Assembly (NCBI GenBank): GCA_023525975.1 | Contig: CM042018.1 | Span: 79,057,001 to 79,121,000, forward strand | Source of the DNA: Smallanthus sonchifolius | Lineage: Eukaryota > Streptophyta > Magnoliopsida > Asterales > Asteraceae | Direction of reading: 5' to 3' | DNA length: 64,000 nt | Shown here: one piece after another, positions 47,703 to 60,200 of the stretch | Layout: every line of letters begins with the position of its first letter | Position numbering within the stretch: position 1 is the first letter of the stretch | Translations under genes and position numbers: made by a program | The notes under the pieces: generated by a model | What the model was told of the DNA's origin: nothing | Seen by the model: only the letters and a program-made list of their open reading frames with translations | The model's database searches: none

Positions 47703-50396
47703 ATGGCTAGAGCAAAGAGAGGCGGTCGTACTGGTCGTCGTGACCGACCGCCAGGTAACCGGGCATGAATAGAGGAAAGCGAGCACCCCCGCAACGTGAC
47801 TGAATCGGTGCATGTGGAGAATAATAACAATGGGAATCATGTGTCAGCTCAGAATGATGTGCACAATGATGGATTGGATCTAGAACCTATCGTAAAAGAG
47901 GCTATCGCGGCAGAGGTTACTTCAGTCTTGAAGAACGTCTTACTGAAAGCACTGGCATAGGCTCTTAAAGAGTTTGGCATAGAGAAGAAAGCAAAGAAAG
48001 AGGAAAGTAGCAAGAGGACTGAAGTCACTGATAGTGACGAATCTGACTTTGAAGTGGCAGCTCAAGGCTACAATTACAAATCATTTCGGGGGTGTGACCC
48101 GCCGAAGTTTGATTGAAGAAAAGATGCGGTTGCCACTTTTGAGTGGATCTAGAGGATGAATAATCAACATTAGTGAGTGTCGTGATGACCAAGCGGTCAT
48201 GTTTGCCTCTCACTCATTCACTAATGAAGCACTGAGCTGGTGGAGGTCTATTCAGTAGATCAAGTCCTCCACTGTTATAAAGAGGCTGAAATGGGATGAC
48301 ATGAAGAAGCTGCTAATCACAAAGTATTATCCGTAGAACGAGATTGATAGAGTTAAGAGAGAGTTTTTGGAGCTTTGTGTCGGCAGTTAGACACATCGCC
48401 AGTAAACCTCAAAGTACAATAAGCTGGCTTACTTGGTTCCGCATCTTGTGGACAGTGTGGAAAAGAGGATTAAGTATTACATCAAGGGATTGCCACAGAG
48501 GGTTCATGTACATGTTAAAGCCATTGCCCTTACAAGCTTCAAGTCTGTGGTAACACTTGCTGGGATAGTTTATGATGACTTCGACTTCGCGGATCCACTA
48601 CCTACCGAGAAGAAAGTAACAAATGCCGTTAAGCGGCAAGTAAATGAGTGGACGGGCCCGGAGGAGAAGAAGTTGAGAATTAAGGATGGGAATGACTGTG
48701 CTAAGTGTGGAAAGAAGCACTCTAGGGAGTGTCATGTCGGATTGAACATCTGCTACTGGTGCGGGAAGACTGGGCACTATTCCTGAGAATGTCCCGGAGC
48801 ACTAACATGCTATAACTGTGGGACTCCTGGCCACATGGCCAAGGACTATCGTAAACCCAAAGCTGCTAGCACCGAGAAAGGGAAGGAGGCTGAGAAACCA
48901 AAGGCAAGGACCCGAGCGTATGCACTGACACAGGAGGAAGCTAGAGAAAACCCGGATGTGGTGTCAGGTACGTTCATCCTTGACCACACTTTTGTTTCAA
49001 TATTGTTTGATTCAAGTGCCTGTAGGATTTTCATATCGTCCTCTATGTGTAAAAGAATGAAATGCAAAGTTACTAAAGTAGAACAAGCCTCTAATGTGGA
49101 GACTGCTATGGGTAAAACCTCAAACGTGTAGAACGAGTATTTAATTTCACGATAAAGATAGATGGACATAGATTCCCTGTTAGGTTGAATGTTATTGCCT
49201 TGGGAGGGTTTGATGTCGTTTTGGGTATGGATTGGTTAGCTACCAACGAAGCCCGAATTGTGTGTAAAAGAAAAATAGTTCAGCTCAAAGCTCTAGATGG
49301 TAGCGAAGTCTTTCTTTATGGGGATCGTGATGGCTCGGTAACGAACGTCATCTTGATGATAAAGGCAGAGAGGTATATAAGACGCGGATGCAAGGCCTAC
49401 GTGGCCTATGTGATAGATAATGATGTAAAGGTGAAATAGTTGAAAGATGTACCCTTGGTGTGTAATTTTCCGGAGGTGTTCCCCGAGGACTTGCCTGGTT
49501 TACCACCCGATCGGGAGACAGAGTTCCAGATATACTTAGTGCCAGGTGCCCAACCCGTGGCTAAAGCACCATACCGACTTGCGCCTCTGGAGATGAAAGA
49601 GCCGATGACATAGTAGGAAGAGCTTTTAGATAAAGGTTTCATTAGATCGAACATTTATTCTTAGGGTGCTCCGGTGATATTTGTAAAGAAGAAAGATGGT
49701 GCCATGAGATTGTGCATCGACTACAAAAAGTTGAATAAGCATATGATAAAGAAAAAATACCCGTTACCCATGATTTATGATCTGTTCGACCAACTGCAAG
49801 GCGCGAAATGGTTTTATAAGATCGACCTGCAGTCAGGGTACCATCAGTTAAAGGTAAGAGAAGAGGATATACCGAAAACAGCGTTTCGCACGCGGTTTGG
49901 ACATTACGAATTCCGTGTGATGTCTTTCAGTTTAACGAACGCTCTAGCAGCATTCATGAGTATGATGAACCAGGTGTGCATGCCGATGCTGGATAGATCG
50001 GTGATAGTATTCATAGATGATATACTCATTTATTTCAAAAATTGAGGGTGATCATGCTTGTCACCTATGCGAGGTACTAAAGACGCTAAAGAAAGAGAAG
50101 TTGTATGCCAAGTTCTCCAAATGCGCGTTCTGGCTTAAGGAGGTCTAATTCTTGGGTCACGTTATCAACGCATACGGCATTATGGTGGACCCAGAAAAGA
50201 TCACAAAAATTAAAGAATGGGAAATCCCTAAGACGCCGACTGAGATCCGAAGTTTTCTGGGATTCACGGGCTACTATCGAAGGTTCATTCAGGACTTTTT
50301 GAAAATAGCTTCGCCTTTAACAAAGTTGACACGCAAAGAAGTAATGTACGAATGGGGTCAAGCTCAGGCTAAAGCATTCAATGAGTTAAAGGATAT
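47703..50396 (+). pseudogene. T6 gag-protease-RT-RNase H start, many stops
   Basis: ATG at 47703 (MARAKRGGRTGRRDRPPG) runs into TGA after about 21 codons. Recognisable: gag core (HSFTNEALSWWRSI, GLPQRVHVHVKA), zinc knuckles (CYWCGKTGHYS..., and CYNCGTPGHMAKDY with the last Cys lost), protease with DSSA instead of DSGA, RT (KKKDGAMRLCIDYKKLNK, intact FIDDILIYF) and the GYYRRFIQDF region. Stops include TAG 48256, 48334, 49437, 49611, 49614 and 49662, TGA 48784 and TAA 50146. Frameshifts lie near 48160 and 50045. The leader 47295-47702 holds nothing recognised. Most stops sit where relatives have CAG, CAA or CGA codons. Confidence 0.92.
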
Positions 50397-52034
50397 TGTC
50401 ACACCCCGACTTCATGACACACTGGGCGTGTGAAAAGATTGAAACCTCCAATCCTATTTTGTTTTTGAAATCAGAGTTAGTTTAGCAGCGGAAATTCTTT
50501 TGGATCGAACTTGTAATAAATCCCAACCCGAGGGTTGTTAGTAAATATTTTCTAAGTCCGGGGATAGATAAAATATCATTTTATTTCATTAGGGATTTAA
50601 GTACCCCTTCTGTATACAAAAAACATGGTCCACGATCACTTATATGATGCCTGCGTAAGCAGGGTAGTACTAGAGCCACAAGATAGTTGGCCTGTGCCTG
50701 GGGAGTTAACCCTGTCCAATACCAAACCACATGAGCATTGGTATCTAAGGGTTTTACCTTCCGGCACCTAACCTAGTGTATAACAAGGGAGTATCTATGT
50801 CTAGGAAATCGTTATCCTAACATCTCCTCTTGTTTTTATTCCTGTAGAGTTACCTCCATGCTAGCAGCACATAACCATATCAAAATCCTTTATACACACA
50901 TTTATCCCCAAGACTATCCCGTAGGACTAGCCTTACATATAATCATTGATAACATGAAAAACATTTTGGAAAATAAAACGTCAGCGCGAACGCTGGTGAA
51001 CATGATTATCATGACCGGCTTCATTTGGCAAATACAGCATCAAAACATTTAACCATAATGTTGGTACAATTTACCATTCAGAAGAACTATTTCATATGAG
51101 TGTACAATCATGGTATACACGAATAATTTCTGTAAAGGACTGTTGCATTACCAGACTTACTTACTGCGATGTCCATTAACGGAGACCCCGTCTTACATCC
51201 AGTACAGACAATTACCAGCCCTAATATGGGAATTTCACCCATAAAGTGTGTATCCCTTGATCAAGTTTTACGTATACTTATGGCCTGGGTGTTTTACGTA
51301 TACGCCCTTATGCATCAAACTTTTGAATACAAGTATTCCCATTTTGTAAACATAAAGCTTTAAAAGTTTTGAAGATAAAGACAGATAAGCATATTCACCT
51401 TAAATGTAGCTTGATCTTAACTTAGGGGTATCTCCTGAAAGCTAGTATAAACCTTAACGCAAGTTCTAGGTCAAATTAGTATCTAAACGCAAGAATTCGG
51501 AAATAAGCGAAAGTGCGGAAAATAAGCGAAAGTCATATAATTTACCGAAATGTAAGCACGCAAAATGAGGTAGAACTGGTCAAGGAATGTTAGAAATGAA
51601 TTGTGTGTTTGATTTTGAGAAACATGGACGACCGGAGCCATCTATTTATAGTTGCTCGCTAGGACCCATAGCTGACCGTTATGGGACGGCGTAGCGGTCC
51701 GCTATCACCCAGTGTACGCGTTAGCCCTAGATGTCATTTCCTGATTTCACTGATCCTCAATTTACGGCTGGCGGACCTTTATGGAGGAGCATGTCGGTTC
51801 GCAATCAAGACACGTGTCAAACATTAGGTCTGAGTCACAGGACACATGTTAGCACGAGAAATTGCGGCTGGATGACGGCAAGCGGACTGTTATACAAGTG
51901 GTAGCGGTCGGACATCCGATCCTCAACACATAGAGTACCGTTAAAAGGAAGGATAGCGGTCCGCTATCTGTTAGAAATCAAAATTTTTCATTTTCAACCT
52001 TTGAACTTTGGGGACTTGGGAAATCCAACCCCTA
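50397..52034 (-). mobile_element. S5: reverse LTR of the T3 family, cut by T7
   Basis: Left edge TGTCACACCCCGAC. The left target duplication candidate is GATAT (50392-50396). Shares blocks with the T3 3' LTR in reverse (CTGCGTAAGCAGGGTAG, GGGGAGTTAACCCT). It ends at CCAACCCCTA, where the T3 LTR continues GAGTTCC, so about 60 bp are missing and should lie beyond T7. Solo LTR or 3' LTR of a longer element cannot be decided here. Confidence 0.85.
51642..51650 (-). promoter_or_regulatory. S5 TATA box
   Basis: The reverse strand reads TATAAATAG. AGCGGACCGCTA-type palindromes lie upstream of it (51680-51970). Confidence 0.65.
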
Positions 52035-52366
52035 TGTAACATTTCTGATTTTAGTATTCATATTTCAATTCAATGTAATGTATTTCGAATTCAATACCAG
52101 TGCACTGTCTTAATATTTTTTCTCGCCATAAACTAAATGCAATGATTCGATACAAATTTACAAGTTTTGCTCGATTATATACACTTAAACGCTATATAAA
52201 TAACTATTTATTTCAAACTAATCAAACCTGAAAAGTCAAGGACTAAAGTTGAAAATTTATCAAGAAACCTGTAACATCCCAAAAAAAAAATAAAAATTAA
52301 ACGACAGTTATAATAACGGAATAAACGAATGAGACATGGCGGGTCGGGTCGGATGGGTCAGCTGGC

Positions 52367-52375
52367 TATAAATAG
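52367..52375 (+). promoter_or_regulatory. S6 TATA box
   Basis: TATAAATAG about 100 bp into the LTR, followed by an AGAGAGAGAAA leader. Confidence 0.7.
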
Positions 52376-52728
52376 CCTATGCCACCCTTTTTCTCTCATT
52401 TGCAACTTTTAGAGAGAGAAACCGTAAAGAGAGAAAGTTGGCGGATCGACCCGAGACTTCAGCAAAGTGTTACTCCATAACTCGTGAGAAGAACCTCCGG
52501 ATCAGAAACTCGATTCAGGTAACGATCCGACCTAAATGTGAGTTTTAGTTCGTTTTTGGGTTTTTCGGGTTTTGGGTGAAAAGGTAAGGTTTGAACGGAT
52601 GAAACTGAAAGATAATCATGGATTTGAGTTCCTTAATGGAAAACGAACGTTTTGAATGCAACAGGTTCGGGATCTTGACATGATCAGACCCGAATGCGAA
52701 AGTTAGGGTTTTTCGCTAAGAACAGGTC

Positions 52729-52884
52729 GTGCGCACTTGCTAAGTGCGCACGGAGCAGGTCCTGCACACTTGCTAAGTGCGCAGGAGGAGGGGTCTGCGC
52801 ACTTGCTAAGTGCGCAGGTAGCATGGTCTGCGCACTTGCTAAGTGCGCAGACAGCAGGGTCTGCGCACTTGCTAAGTGCGCAGA
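52729..52884 (+). repeat. S6 array 1: five GCGCACTTgctAAGTGCGC hairpins
   Basis: Five units spaced about 34 bp, each with 8-bp arms around a GCT loop. Unit 1 is flanked GT...AC while units 2-5 are flanked CT...AG, so the outermost pair has switched from G-C to C-G. Unit 2 has a mismatch (GCACACTT). Confidence 0.9.
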
Positions 52885-53471
52885 CATCAGAACTGATTAA
52901 GTGAAGTCAGTATGTTAGAATAGTTAAACCGTTAGAGTCGGGATTGGTCTGATGTGTATTTAACTAATAAATTCAGATCGGAAGTGACGTTGTTCGACCT
53001 TCGTTTAGGACAACCCATATTAGCGTATCAGGTGAGTTCTAGAGCCCTCATTTAAATGTTTTGTTAAATGTTTTGGGCTGGTGTGCATACTTACGAAATG
53101 ATGTTTTAACGAAATGATGTTTTAACGAAACGATGTTTACGAAAGGAAAGGTTATGAAGTGTTTTTGCCAAAAAGGTTTACGAATGTTTATGAACGGTCT
53201 AAATGAGGAAATGTTTAATGAAAAGGGAAAGAGGTAAAGGTTTAAAGAAGTCATTACAAATCTAATATGTCGAATGAATGGAATTGACGAACGAAGTCTG
53301 GGAATGTGATTCCCAACCTTGTGGTAGATTATGGACAGCGAGCCATAGTTGCCATAAGAACAACAGGGGTAGTGTCTTAGTGGCCTGCCAATGGTTTTGA
53401 TGTTGTACAACTGGTAAGGGAGTAACGACGGTTACTCGGGTGATGACGATCATCCTAAGTGAATGGTAATG

Positions 53472-53717
53472 GGAAATCAATGACGGCGATACGTAACGGT
53501 TGATTTCCAAAGGAAAGATGCGTGTTGGGCAATGACGGCGATACGTAACGGTTAACCCCACGTATTGAATGGTAATGGGAAATCAATGACGGCGATACGT
53601 AACGGATGATTTCCAAAGGAAAGATGCGTGTTGGGCAATGACGGCGATACGTAACGGTTGACCCCACGTATTGAATGGTTGTGGCAATGACGGCGATACG
53701 TAACGGTTGCCCACAAC
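53472..53717 (+). repeat. S6 array 2: constant core with exchanged complementary arms
   Basis: A 19-nt core TGACGGCGATACGTAACGG occurs five times (53481, 53533, 53586, 53639 and 53688). Its flanks pair in each unit but differ between units: GGAAATCA/TGATTTCC (units 1 and 3), TTGGG/CCCCA types (units 2 and 4), GTTGTGGCAA/TTGCCCACAAC (unit 5). Upstream, 53305-53460 has further hairpins (GGGAAT/ATTCCC, GAGTAAC/GTTACTC, GATGA/TCATC). Confidence 0.9.
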
Positions 53718-54279
53718 ATCAAGGGTCCCTTCGGGGACACAAAGACGCGTAACGATACAGAATTTAGATAATAATGTATTACTTAAATGAATGTTAAAAG
53801 TTTTAATGAGCGATCCGTTTAACGGTGTTTATGATTATGATGTTGATGATGATATGGGTACGAAACCTTTTTAAAGATGTTATTATTACATGCTTTTGTG
53901 AAAGGTTTTACTAAATGAATGAATGATATGTTTTTGGCAAATGTTGATGTTAAAGTTTTTATGAAATGCTAGAACTCACCAGCGTAGCTGACTTTTTAGC
54001 ATGCACATTCAGGTTAAGGCAGGTATGGACGATGGACGGTGATGCTTGGCAAGCGAGAAGAGTTACCCGGTCGATCATGAAGACTGGCATCCCGATATGA
54101 GTTTTTTATGTTAAGTTTATGTAATTGACAATGTACACTTCAGCATGTATGAACAAGTTTTTAGTTATGTTGAATGAATGATTCCGCTGCATTATTTGAT
54201 ATTCATGTTTAAGAACTGTTTGTGAATGAGTAAATCCAACGAGTGAGGCCTCCCGGGTTTGGGGCCTTACAAAACCCTA

Positions 54280-54415
54280 ATTAGCACGGTCGTGCTTCGT
54301 CCTGGCACGGTTGCGCCAAGTGCCTCGGCACGATCGCGCGACTGGTCCTGGAACGATCGCGCCCAGTCCTAAGCACGGTCGCGCCTCCCTTAGGCACGGT
54401 CGCGCCTGCGTTACA
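54280..54415 (+). repeat. T7 LTR array 1: GCACGGTCGTGC/GGCACGGTCGCGCC repeats
   Basis: About seven GC-rich, partly palindromic 12-14 bp words in a U3 position, repeated at 62071-62207 in the 3' LTR. Confidence 0.8.
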
Positions 54416-54966
54416 GTCGAAACGTAAATGCAGTTTCAAAACGCTCGGTCGTTTGAATTCAAATCCGATGTGCGTTTCTCTTTCAGTATCAAAGAAAATA
54501 ATTGTCAATTACGATCATTATCATCCATTTGCGAATTCTCTCAAGAAAAACCGTCCAAAATTTCTCCCAAGCCTCGAATCATTCTTTTCGATCCTGTTGA
54601 TACCAAATAATCAAATGACTTGATCCTCCGATCATCTCTAAGGTTTCTGAAGGGTTGAATCAGTCGGAATCGCAGCAGAAGACGCCGGAAAGCAATCTTG
54701 CCGTCGCCGGAACCTTCTCCTACGGACCTCCATCGATTCCCTACTCTTTCGGGTAATTGATCACTTGTTATTATCCGTTTTAGTATTTAGATCGAAACCC
54801 CATGTTAATCTGGGCTTCCATTACAGAAATTATCCGGAACCGAAATTCCTATTTTTAATAAAAAGGATTTAATCGAATCCATTCTTAAACACGTTTTCCA
54901 TACAATTAATTTATATGAATAGACTCGTAACAACTCAGTAATCAAAAGCCCTACCAATTCCAACGT

Positions 54967-54975
54967 TATAAATAC
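54967..54975 (+). promoter_or_regulatory. T7 5' LTR TATA box
   Basis: TATAAATAC, also at 62759-62767 in the 3' LTR. The second GC-rich array begins about 40 nt downstream, near the expected transcription start. Confidence 0.65.
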
Positions 54976-55011
54976 AAGATTTGTTCAATTCGAGTTTGAT
55001 TTGGAAGAGAC

Positions 55012-55270
55012 ACGGTCGCGCTAATCATCTAGCGCGGCCGTGCCTCATGAAACGCGGTCGTGTCCTCTTGTCCAGACCTAGTCATGCCCTTTGGGCTAGC
55101 CTCTGTTGTGTCTAAAAATCATAGACACGACCGTGCCGATCCAAGGCATGGTCGTGCCTGTTGACTTGTCTAGTTTGTGCCCTCTGTTGATCAACCCGGT
55201 CGCGCCCCGACTAGCGCGGTCGCGCCCGTGGCTTGAGCACGATCGTGCCTTTCCGAGACATGGTCGTGTG
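55012..55270 (+). repeat. T7 LTR array 2: GGTCGCGC/GACCGTGCC repeats
   Basis: Variants of CACGGTCGTGCC and its complement, alternating in orientation. The 3' LTR copy (62803-63083) has one extra 21-bp unit. Confidence 0.8.
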
Positions 55271-56535
55271 TGACTCAGAAATTTTAACAGAATTATAATT
55301 TTATATTTTTCAATCAATAAATGTTTCAAATTTTATAAAAATATGTTTTCTGTATTTGAAGAGATTTAAAGTTTAATCTGGAGATAAATATTATTTATTT
55401 AAAAGTTTATTTAAAAATTTATAAAAATTAAATTTATATTTATCTTACACTTAAATGGTGTTTTAAATGATTAAGTTACAAAGTTTATAAATAAATAAGA
55501 TAATAATTATTTATTTAATATTTAAACAAAAATCATTTATTTATTTATACTTAATTACAATCAATATTTACATTATTTCATAAACTATAATCATTTATTT
55601 ATTTATTAATTTACATTTAACACATGCATTATTTTCATAATCAACAATTTTATAAAAATTCTATTTTATTATTTAAATTCCAAACTTTAATCAAATGTTC
55701 CAAAGATGTTTACTACAACTTTATATATTTCATTTAATACTTTTTATACACAAATTCAACCTTCAATGTTAGACTTAAACTTTGTACACCGATTTTATTC
55801 AATATACACTACTATCTAGGTTAACTCGTGCGTATCAAGGATTCTCATTTTATCTATACTCTTTGTTAGCTACACCTCCATACCAAGTGAGTATTTACAA
55901 CCCCTTTTTACTCTTTTACACTTTTAGGGTGGAACATGAACTTTATACACATTACACATTTACATTTACACAAACAACACAAGTGCAAAATCCTATTTAC
56001 ATACATGTGTGCAAAATTTGAGCTTTGTGCCCGAGTGCTAGTTGTGCTAATCTTTGTGAAAACTTATGTGCAATCATTAACTATACAAGCCGACGATTTT
56101 CAATGATAGATCTATTGAGTCTGACAAACCCACCCAAGTGGAGGTGATTGATACCGACAACACAATTTGCATACTAGTTACAAAGGTTTGGTTGTACTTG
56201 ATTACACAATAGTTGCTCCCCATAAATGCCTTATTTTATCATGTCTTGTAAAGGATTTGTTTCAACTATATGCTATCTATATACAACTGTGTTATACTCA
56301 CCAACTTTTTAGTTGACTTTATTTTATTCATGTTTCAGGCCCTAATATGTGAGAATGATTCAAGACGTGCTCAATATAGGATTTGGACTTAGCAATTTAA
56401 ATCAAGAATTCTATGAGTTGTTTTATATTTCTTTGTTTGAATTTGGTTGTACTTGGATTATTTGTAATGCAAATTTGACTTTAATATATTTCAATTTAGT
56501 CAACCATGTGCTATGAACAGTCTACATGTCCCGCC

Positions 56536-56554
56536 CCGATGATTCCGCCATCGG
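56536..56554 (+). other. Stem-loop close to LTR 3' end (T7)
   Basis: Arms CCGATG and CATCGG around a 7-nt loop. Compensatory counterpart of the T1 stem CCGACG/CGTCGG. Confidence 0.6.
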
Positions 56555-56570
56555 TCGGGGTGTGACAGAT

Positions 56571-56583
56571 TGGTATCAGAGCC
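56571..56583 (+). other. T7 primer binding site (tRNA-iMet)
   Basis: TGGTATCAGAGCC, 3 nt after the LTR. Confidence 0.93.
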
Positions 56584-57259
56584 TTGGTTATAGGGAATTA
56601 GGTTATTAGACATCTTGACCTAGACTATAACTTTAGGACACCCACTTATACTATGTTTCATGATTTTTGTGCTATGTGTTACATGTTATGTGCTACATGC
56701 TTACCATGATTAATTATTATTATATTTGATACCTTACTTGTTAAAAATTCATGACTTAGTAGGATCTTCTTAAATAATAATTTCCTTTCCTATATTCTAA
56801 AACCTCATAATATTTCTATCTTCTTTTCTATCTTTATCCTTCTTAGCATGTGGAAAAATTCTTGAAGCAAAAAAAAAAAAAATGTCTAAAATTTTTATTT
56901 CTTCGTTAAGGTTTTTAAACTTATTAAATTATTTGAGGACATGTGCAATCTGGAAGGGTGACACCTGTATTTTGGGTTTTCTGTCTAGGAAAGCATTTCG
57001 CATAAATCCCAATCAACCGAGGGACCCGTATGCTTTCCTGGGAATCCCCGAGATGAGTGTTTACTTATAGGCTAAAGCATGTCTCCTTGAAAAATTATAT
57101 AAATTTAATTAACCTTAATGTGCCATAGTATTCAAGTGATTTTGTCACTTTTGAGTACAATCCAAACTAAGAATATCTATTTTTATTATCTCATTCTATT
57201 AAATCCTATCAAATCTCATAAGTTCTTACAATCTTTCTTGTCTTGTGAAAATCTGTAGA
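56584..57259 (+). other. T7 leader between primer site and gag
   Basis: AT-rich with an A12 tract at 56869-56880. A 62-codon open frame at 56882-57070 has no recognisable domain and no counterpart here, so I do not call it a gene. No equivalent of the extra ORF of T2/T4. Confidence 0.5.
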
Positions 57260-60200
57260 ATGCCTCCTGGTCGTGCTCCCGCAACCAACGCCAACACCGA
57301 CATTGCTACTATTCTTACTCAATTGGTGACACAACTCACCCAAGCCAATGGTGCCACCAATGGCAACAATGGTGGAAATGGAAGCAATAGTGGTAATAAT
57401 GGTGGAAATGGTGGTAATAATCCACCTTAATGCACCTTCAAGCACTTCAACTCGTGCAATCCCCTCAAGTTCTTTGGTACCGAAGGAGCTACTGGACCCC
57501 TTCAATGGTTTGAAAGCATTGAGAATACCTTTCTCAATAGTGACTGTCCCGACAATCTCCGTGTTCGTCATGCTACAAGTGTCCTACAAAAACGGGCACT
57601 TACATGGTGGAATGGGGAGAAAAGGAATAGGGGTGTTGATGTAGCTATTGCCATACCTTGGGATGAGGTCAAAAGGCTTATGACCGAGGAGTTCCGCCCT
57701 CGAAATGAAGTGAAAAAGTTAGAAGCTGAATTTTGGGATCTTGCCCAAGATAGTGGGGAAAGCTTAGCATATACAACTCGGTTCCATGAGTTGAGTCTTC
57801 TCGTGCCCCACATGGTCACTCCTTTGTCCCGTTGTATCGAAAGGTATATTGGTGGGCTACCAAGACAAATCCAAGATACTGTCTTAGGTAGAAATCCTGC
57901 TACTCTGGAGGATGCTATTCGTCTATCCGCTACCTTAACTGATAATCATATGAAAGCTAGAACTCTTACCAAAAAGGGGTCTAAGAAAGTTTCTGAAACC
58001 GTAACCCCTCCTACCCACAACAAAGAAGCCACAACCGAGCCCTCTCGCAATAATAGAAAGAGGAAGGTTAGAAATTTTGCTGTGGTTACTCCTGCTGTTC
58101 CCGTCAACCAAGCTGCACCTATGGTTCAAGCGCCGGCTAAAAAGCCATATGTTGGGATCTACCCTCTTTGTGCCACCTGCAATCATCATCATCCTCAAAC
58201 TATCCCATGTCTCCTTTGTACTCATTGTGGGAAATATGGTCATACTATCAATGTTTGTAGGGCCAAAGCTTTTGCGGGCCAAGTCCACCTTCCAAACCGA
58301 ACCGTACCTCAAGTGGCTAATCAAGGAACTCCCGCCATTGCTAAGGGGCGTGCTTGCTATGAGTGTGGTGACCCGAACCATTTTCGTGATCAATGTTCAA
58401 GACTTGCAAATGCTAGACAAGGTGGAGCTCGTGGGCGTGCGTTCAACATAAACGCCAACGAAGCTCAAGCCAACAACGACGTGGTTAATGGTACGTTCCT
58501 TGTTAATAGTCAATATGCCTCCATTTTGTTCGATACCGGTGCCGATAAAAGTTTTGTGTCACTTAATTTTGAGCCTTTACTTGCAAAGACACGATCCCAA
58601 TTAGAGAAAACCTTCACCGTTGAAATAGCAAATGGTGACTCCCTTACCATTGAGTCCATTATTTATGATTGCTCCTTAGAACTAAATGACCATTCATCCC
58701 TAATCAACCTTGTTCCAATGCCACTAGGAAGCTTTGATATTATCATAGGTATGGATTGGCTATCAAATCATCATGCCGAAGTCATTTGCTTTGAAAAGTG
58801 TATCCGAATTCCGCTACCATTGGGAGAAACCTTAAGGGTTTTTGGTGAAAAGCCTTGCAAGGGACTTAAGTTGATGTCGTGTACTACCGCTCAAAAGTAC
58901 TTACGAAAGAAGTACACTGCTTTCTTAGCTCATATTGTTCAAAAGGATGTCAAGGAGAAGAGTATCCAAGACATTCCGATCATTCGGGATTTCCCCGAAG
59001 TTTTTCCTAAGGATTTATCCGGTCTTCCTCCCGTTCGTCAAGTAGAGTTCCGTATTGATCTTATACCTGGAGCTAACCCCGTTGCTAGAGCTCCTTATCG
59101 TCTTGCACCTTCCGAAATGCAAGAGCTTGCAAGTCAACTTCAAGAGCTCTCCGACAAAGGTTTCATTCGCCCAAGTCATTCACCGTGGGGTGCACCCGTC
59201 TTATTTGTTAAGAAGAAGGATGGATCATTTCGCATGTGTATTGACTACCGCGAACTCAACAAGCTTACTATCAAGAACCGTTATCCTTTACCTAGAATCG
59301 ATGATCTCTTTGATCAACTTCAAGGTTCTACTTGTTTCTCAAAGATTGATCTTCGATCCGGTTATCATCAGCTTCGTGTTCAAGAAGATGACATTCCTAA
59401 GACTGCCTTTCGAACAAGGTATGGTCATTACGAGTTCATGGTTATGCCTTTCGGGCTAACCAATGCACCCGCAGTTTTCATGGATCTCATGAATCGTGTG
59501 TGCAAACCATACCTTGATAAATTCGTGATAGTCTTCATTGACGATATCTTAATCTATTCCAAGACTAAAGCCGATCATGAACAACACCTTAGATTGGTTT
59601 TGGACCTCTTGAGAAAAGAACAACTATATGCCAAATTCTCCAAATGTGAATTCTGGCTAAAGGAAGTTCAATTTCTTGGTCACATCGTCAACGACAAGGG
59701 TATTCATGTTGATCCTGCTAAGATTGAAACGGTTAAGAATTGGAATGCCCCGAAGACTCCTACCGAAGTTCGTTCATTTCTTGGTCTTGCGGGTTATTAT
59801 CGTCGCTTCATCTCAAACTTCTCAAAGATTGCTGTCCCTCTTACCGCTTTGACTCACAAGGGTAAAGCTTATGAATGGGGACTGAAACAAGAAGAAGCTT
59901 TCCAATCCCTCAAGCAAAAGTTGTGCAATGCTCCCATATTGACTCTCCCCGATGGAAATGATGATTTAGTTGTCTATTGTGATGCTTCTAACCAAGGTCT
60001 TGGTTGTGTTCTCATGCAACGAGGCAAAGTAATCGCTTATGCATCAAGGCAACTCAAAGTTCATGAGAAGAATTATACGACGCACGATCTCGAGCTGGGT
60101 ACGGTCGTATTCGCATTAAAGATTTGGAGACATTACCTATATGGCACGAAATGTGTGGTGTTCACCGACCACAAAAGTCTTCAACATATTTTCAACCAAA

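Larger units (their letters stand above)
43926..50396 (+). mobile_element. T6: heavily decayed Ty3/gypsy element
   Basis: 5' LTR (43926-47278, with S4 inside), primer site, and gag-pol to RNase H, where S5 interrupts. Its integrase and 3' LTR are not in the window. S6 (52270-54271) is a solo LTR of the same family. Confidence 0.88.
52270..54271 (+). mobile_element. S6: solo LTR of the T6 family (2002 bp)
   Basis: TGTAACATCCC to GGGGCCTTACA with a perfect duplication AAACC (52265-52269 and 54272-54276). The T7 3' LTR lacks the insert and reads AAACCCTAATTAG there. TATAAATAG at 52367-52375 puts both hairpin arrays downstream of the likely transcription start. Confidence 0.95.
52035..56567 (+). 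repeat. T7 5' LTR, split by S6
   Basis: TGTAACATTTCTG to GGTCGGGGTGTGACA, about 2.53 kb without S6. GC-rich palindrome arrays at 54280-54415 and 55012-55270, the TATA box between them, and an AT-rich stretch at 55290-55760. Confidence 0.9.

Noticed and set aside
52684..52900. Open frames on both strands with repeated Ala/Cys/His peptides
   Set aside because: They are translations of the GCGCACTT hairpin array in S6. Both strands are open because the repeat is palindromic.
53262..53740. Overlapping reverse-strand open frames with repeated VTYRRHCP
   Set aside because: By-product of the tandem core repeat in S6. No codon structure independent of the array.
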